A DNA stretch of 64,000 nucleotides from Stenotrophomonas maltophilia (GTDB lineage Bacteria > Pseudomonadota > Gammaproteobacteria > Xanthomonadales > Xanthomonadaceae), in the NCBI GenBank assembly GCA_009912235.1, contig WNDS01000003.1, positions 372,001-436,000 on the forward strand, in the 5' to 3' direction. The translations under genes were made by a program, and so were the position numbers. Positions 61,582-64,000 of this stretch are shown one piece after another. The stretch's first letter is position 1. Each line of letters starts with the position of its first letter. The notes under the pieces were generated by a model. The model was not told the origin of the DNA. It was given only the letters and a program-made list of their open reading frames with translations, and did not search any database.

Positions 61582-62478
61582 TCAGGGATGGTCCAGCGGC
61601 TTGGGCGGCTGCACCCGGTTCACCCGCTCGCGGTGCACCAGGTACAGGCCGGAGGCCACGATGATCGCCGCGCCCACCCACGTGAAGGCATCGGGCAGCT
61701 GGCCCCAGAACGCCAGGTCCCAGCCGATCACCCAGACCAGGCCGGTGTATTCCAGCGGCGCGATCATCGAGACCTCGCCCAGCTGGAAGGCGCGGGTGAG
61801 CGCAATCTGCCCCAGCGCCCCGGCCAGCCCCATGCCGGCAATCAGCGGTGCGTGGGACAGCGCCAGCGGCACCCAGTCGGGCAGCGCCAGCAGGCCAGCG
61901 CCGATGGCCATGGTGACCAGGAACCAGACCACCATCGACTGCGAGGTGTCGGTGCGGGTGAGCAGGCTGACGGTGATCGCGGCGATGGCATAGGCGGTGG
62001 CCGCGGCCAGCACCATCAGGCCCGGCACCGAAATAAAGCCGTCCACGCCGGGGCGCAGCACCACGATCACGCCCAGCAGGCCGATGCCGATGGCCGCCCA
62101 GCGGCGCGGCCCGACCCGTTCACCCAGCAGCGGCACCGACAGCGCGGCGATCAGCAGCGGCGCCACGAAGTAGATGCTGTAGGCGGTGGACAGCGGCAGA
62201 TCGCGCAGCGCGAACACGAAGCAGCCGATCATCACCATGCCCAGAACGCCGCGCAGCAGGTGCAGCGCCCAGCGGCGCGGGATGAGCGAGCGTGGACCGG
62301 CACTGGCCAGCACCCAGACCAGCACGAACGGCAGCGAGGCCGCACCGCGCAGGAAGGTGACCTGCAGCGAGGGGTAAATGGTGGACAGCTGCTTCATGCC
62401 CGCGTCCATCAGCGAGAAGCAGGCGACGGCGGCGACCATCCAAGCCACGGCGCGTGACGGGGAACGTTGGAGGTTCAT
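61582..62478 (-). CDS. EamA-family (DMT) membrane transporter
   Basis: 298 residues, ten predicted membrane helices in two EamA repeats (VAWMVAAVACFSLMDAGMKQL; ALSHAPLIAGMGLAGALGQIALTRAFQLGEVSMIAPLEYTGLVW). Typical motifs are LPLSTAYSIYFVAPLLIAALSVPLLGERVG. Substrates of this family range from amino acids to S-adenosylmethionine; none can be named here. It precedes metN on the same strand but is separated by a palindrome and 174 bp. Confidence 0.9.
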   Translation of the reverse strand: MNLQRSPSRAVAWMVAAVACFSLMDAGMKQLSTIYPSLQVTFLRGAASLPFVLVWVLASAGPRSLIPRRWALHLLRGVLGMVMIGCFVFALRDLPLSTAYSIYFVAPLLIAALSVPLLGERVGPRRWAAIGIGLLGVIVVLRPGVDGFISVPGLMVLAAATAYAIAAITVSLLTRTDTSQSMVVWFLVTMAIGAGLLALPDWVPLALSHAPLIAGMGLAGALGQIALTRAFQLGEVSMIAPLEYTGLVWVIGWDLAFWGQLPDAFTWVGAAIIVASGLYLVHRERVNRVQPPKPLDHP

Positions 62479-62552
62479 GGCCCATTATCGCCGGCGCCGG
62501 CGCGGCGTCCACCACTGGGTAGAATGGTGGCCGACCTATCAGGAGATTACCC

Positions 62553-63035
62553 ATGCCTTCCTTCGACGTTGTTTCCGAAGTCGATACGCACGAACTGACC
62601 AATGCCATCGACCAGGCCAACCGCGAACTGGCCACCCGTTTCGACTTCAAGGGCGTGGACGCCAAGTTCGAGCGCGACGGCGATGTGATCAACCAGACCG
62701 CGCCCACCGAGTTCCAGCTCAAGCAGATGAACGACATCCTGCGTGCACGGCTGGCCGCCCGTGGCATCGACGTTCTGAGCCTGGAGTTTGGCGATATCGA
62801 GACCAACCTGGCCCAGGCCCGGCAGAAGATCACCGTCAAGCAGGGCATCGAGCAGAAGATCGCCAAGAAGATCGCCGCGGCGCTGAAAGAAGCCAAGCTG
62901 AAGGTGGAAAGCCAGATCAACGGCGACAAGCTGCGCGTGCAGGGCAAGAAGCGCGATGACCTGCAGGACGCGATCGCGGTGCTGAAGGCCGGCAAGTTCG
63001 AACTGCCGCTGCAGTTCAACAACTTCCGCGACTGA
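62553..63035 (+). CDS. yajQ: YajQ-family nucleotide-binding protein
   Basis: 160 residues, full length. MPSFDVVSEVDTHELTNAIDQ, then RFDFKG and IDVLSLEFGDIETNLAQARQKITVKQGIE define the family. In Xanthomonas the homologue binds cyclic di-GMP and works with a transcription factor to control virulence genes; in other bacteria the role is unsettled. It has AGGAG before the ATG (62540-62544) and stands alone. Confidence 0.96.
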   Translation: MPSFDVVSEVDTHELTNAIDQANRELATRFDFKGVDAKFERDGDVINQTAPTEFQLKQMNDILRARLAARGIDVLSLEFGDIETNLAQARQKITVKQGIEQKIAKKIAAALKEAKLKVESQINGDKLRVQGKKRDDLQDAIAVLKAGKFELPLQFNNFRD

Positions 63036-63118
63036 TCCACGCACCGGCACGGCGCTGGCGGCCTTCACCGCCAACGCCCGCCGGCCGGTGCCGGCCGCAC
63101 GCGCTCAGACAGGCGCGC

Positions 63119-64000
63119 TCAGATCGGATACGCCGGCGCCTCGCCCTTGATGGTCAGCCACTGCCACTGGGTGAACTCATCGACATTGGCCGGCCCGCCG
63201 ATGCTGGTGCCGTTGCCCGAGGCACCCACCCCGCCGAACGGGTTGATCACCTCATCGTTCACAGTTTGGTCGTTGATGTGCAGCAGGCCGGTGCGCAGGC
63301 GTTCGCCCAGTGCCAATGCGCGGCCGACGTTGCTCGACACCACGCCCATCGCCAGCCCGTAGTCGCTGTCGTTGGCCAGCTGCACGGCGTGGTCGTCGTC
63401 GTCGAACGGCACCACCACCGCCACCGGCGCGAAGATCTCTTCGTGGAACGCCGGGTTGGCCGCCGACACGTTGCCCAGCACGGTGGGCGCGAAGAACAGG
63501 CCCTCGTGGGTGCCGCCGGTTTCCAGCGTGGCACCGGCCTTCACCGCATCGTCCACCACGCGCGCGGCATGGTCGCGCTGCGCGGCGTTGATCAGCGGCC
63601 CCAGCGTCACGTCCTCGCGCGCCGGATCGCCCACTTTCAGCGATGCGGCCTTGGCCACCAGCTTCTGCAGGAACGCATCGTGGATCCGGCGGTGCACCAG
63701 CCCCCGGCCGGTGGCCATGCAGATCTGGCCCTGGTGCAGGTAGACGCCCCAGGCGGTGTTGGCCACGGCCAGGTCCAGGTCGGCATCGTCGAGGATGATC
63801 AGCGCATTCTTCCCGCCCAGTTCCAGCGAGACCTTCTTCAGGTGCCTGCCGGCGGCCTCGCCCACCTTGCGCCCGGCACCGGTCGAACCGGTGAACTGGA
63901 TCATCGCCACGTTGGGGTCGCTGGTCAGCGCCGCACCGGCATCGCCACCACCGGGCAGGATGTGCAGCACGCCGGCCGGCAGCCCGGCCTGTTCGAATAG
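63119..64000 (-). CDS. NAD(P)-dependent aldehyde dehydrogenase, 5' part outside the window
   Basis: 294 C-terminal codons in the window. The catalytic Glu is in LELGGKNALIIL and the nucleophile Cys in HQGQICMATGR, with FTGSTGAGRKV for cofactor binding and EEIFAPVAVVVPF, NDSDYGLAMGVVS and FGGVGASGNG near the end. The QICMATGR context resembles benzaldehyde or salicylaldehyde dehydrogenases (XylC-like), but substrate cannot be settled. The frame is open to the right edge. Confidence 0.93.
   Translation of the reverse strand, partial: LFEQAGLPAGVLHILPGGGDAGAALTSDPNVAMIQFTGSTGAGRKVGEAAGRHLKKVSLELGGKNALIILDDADLDLAVANTAWGVYLHQGQICMATGRGLVHRRIHDAFLQKLVAKAASLKVGDPAREDVTLGPLINAAQRDHAARVVDDAVKAGATLETGGTHEGLFFAPTVLGNVSAANPAFHEEIFAPVAVVVPFDDDDHAVQLANDSDYGLAMGVVSSNVGRALALGERLRTGLLHINDQTVNDEVINPFGGVGASGNGTSIGGPANVDEFTQWQWLTIKGEAPAYPI

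Overview
This window is a piece of a GC-rich gammaproteobacterial chromosome that looks like Stenotrophomonas (Xanthomonadaceae). The evidence is dozens of short palindromes beginning with GTAG (the SMAG type of REP element known from S. maltophilia), a REP-associated transposase, a smeT/smeDEF-like efflux locus, and Xanthomonad-style rod, lip and hslVU clusters. No tRNA, rRNA, CRISPR array, prophage or plasmid feature was seen.

Layout. 1-3.2 kb: a methyltransferase cut by the left edge, pteridine reductase, FolK and a lone Anbu proteasome-like protein. 3.2-6.9 kb: a three-gene phosphosignalling operon. 7.1-8.5 kb: a scar where a BON-domain gene and a Gfo/Idh/MocA oxidoreductase both lost their 5' ends. 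8.6-13.8 kb: 6-phosphogluconate dehydrogenase, two envelope proteins and the Prc protease. 14-16.1 kb: lipoate operon (ybeD-lipB-lipA). 16.3-29.5 kb: envelope block with an LpxR-like protein, a PBP5/6 carboxypeptidase, RlpA, MltB, two RodA paralogues, PBP2 and MreDCB. 29.8-39.6 kb: accessory stretch with a PfkB kinase, an LTA-synthase-like sulfatase, a HAD phosphatase, a lipoprotein, an M1 peptidase, UbiE, a yeast-FCY1-like cytosine deaminase, small unknown proteins and an iron-permease-family protein. 39.6-47 kb: RAYT transposase with flanking REPs, then smeFED and divergent smeT. 47.2-52 kb: hslVU, xerC, DUF484, dapF, lptM. 52-58.8 kb: two S9 peptidases, an aminotransferase and a lipocalin. 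58.9-64 kb: HigBA, MetNI, an EamA transporter, YajQ and an aldehyde dehydrogenase cut by the right edge.

The window is rich in cell-wall biology. MreBCD, PBP2 and RodA make the elongasome, while MltB, RlpA, the DD-carboxypeptidase and Prc trim or regulate peptidoglycan. All of 16.3-29.5 kb except the LpxR-like gene and one small unknown gene reads on the minus strand with overlapping starts and stops.

Many reading frames are broken, and seven of the breaks fall between 30.6 and 44.6 kb. Three are in-frame TAG codons (sulfatase, iron permease, SmeE) and the rest are single-base losses or miscounts in short C/G runs. True decay and sequence error cannot be separated from this sequence alone. 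The most interesting unexplained non-coding signal is a long, nested, G-U-tolerant inverted-repeat structure at 22983-23143, upstream of an unknown gene wedged between the two rodA genes.
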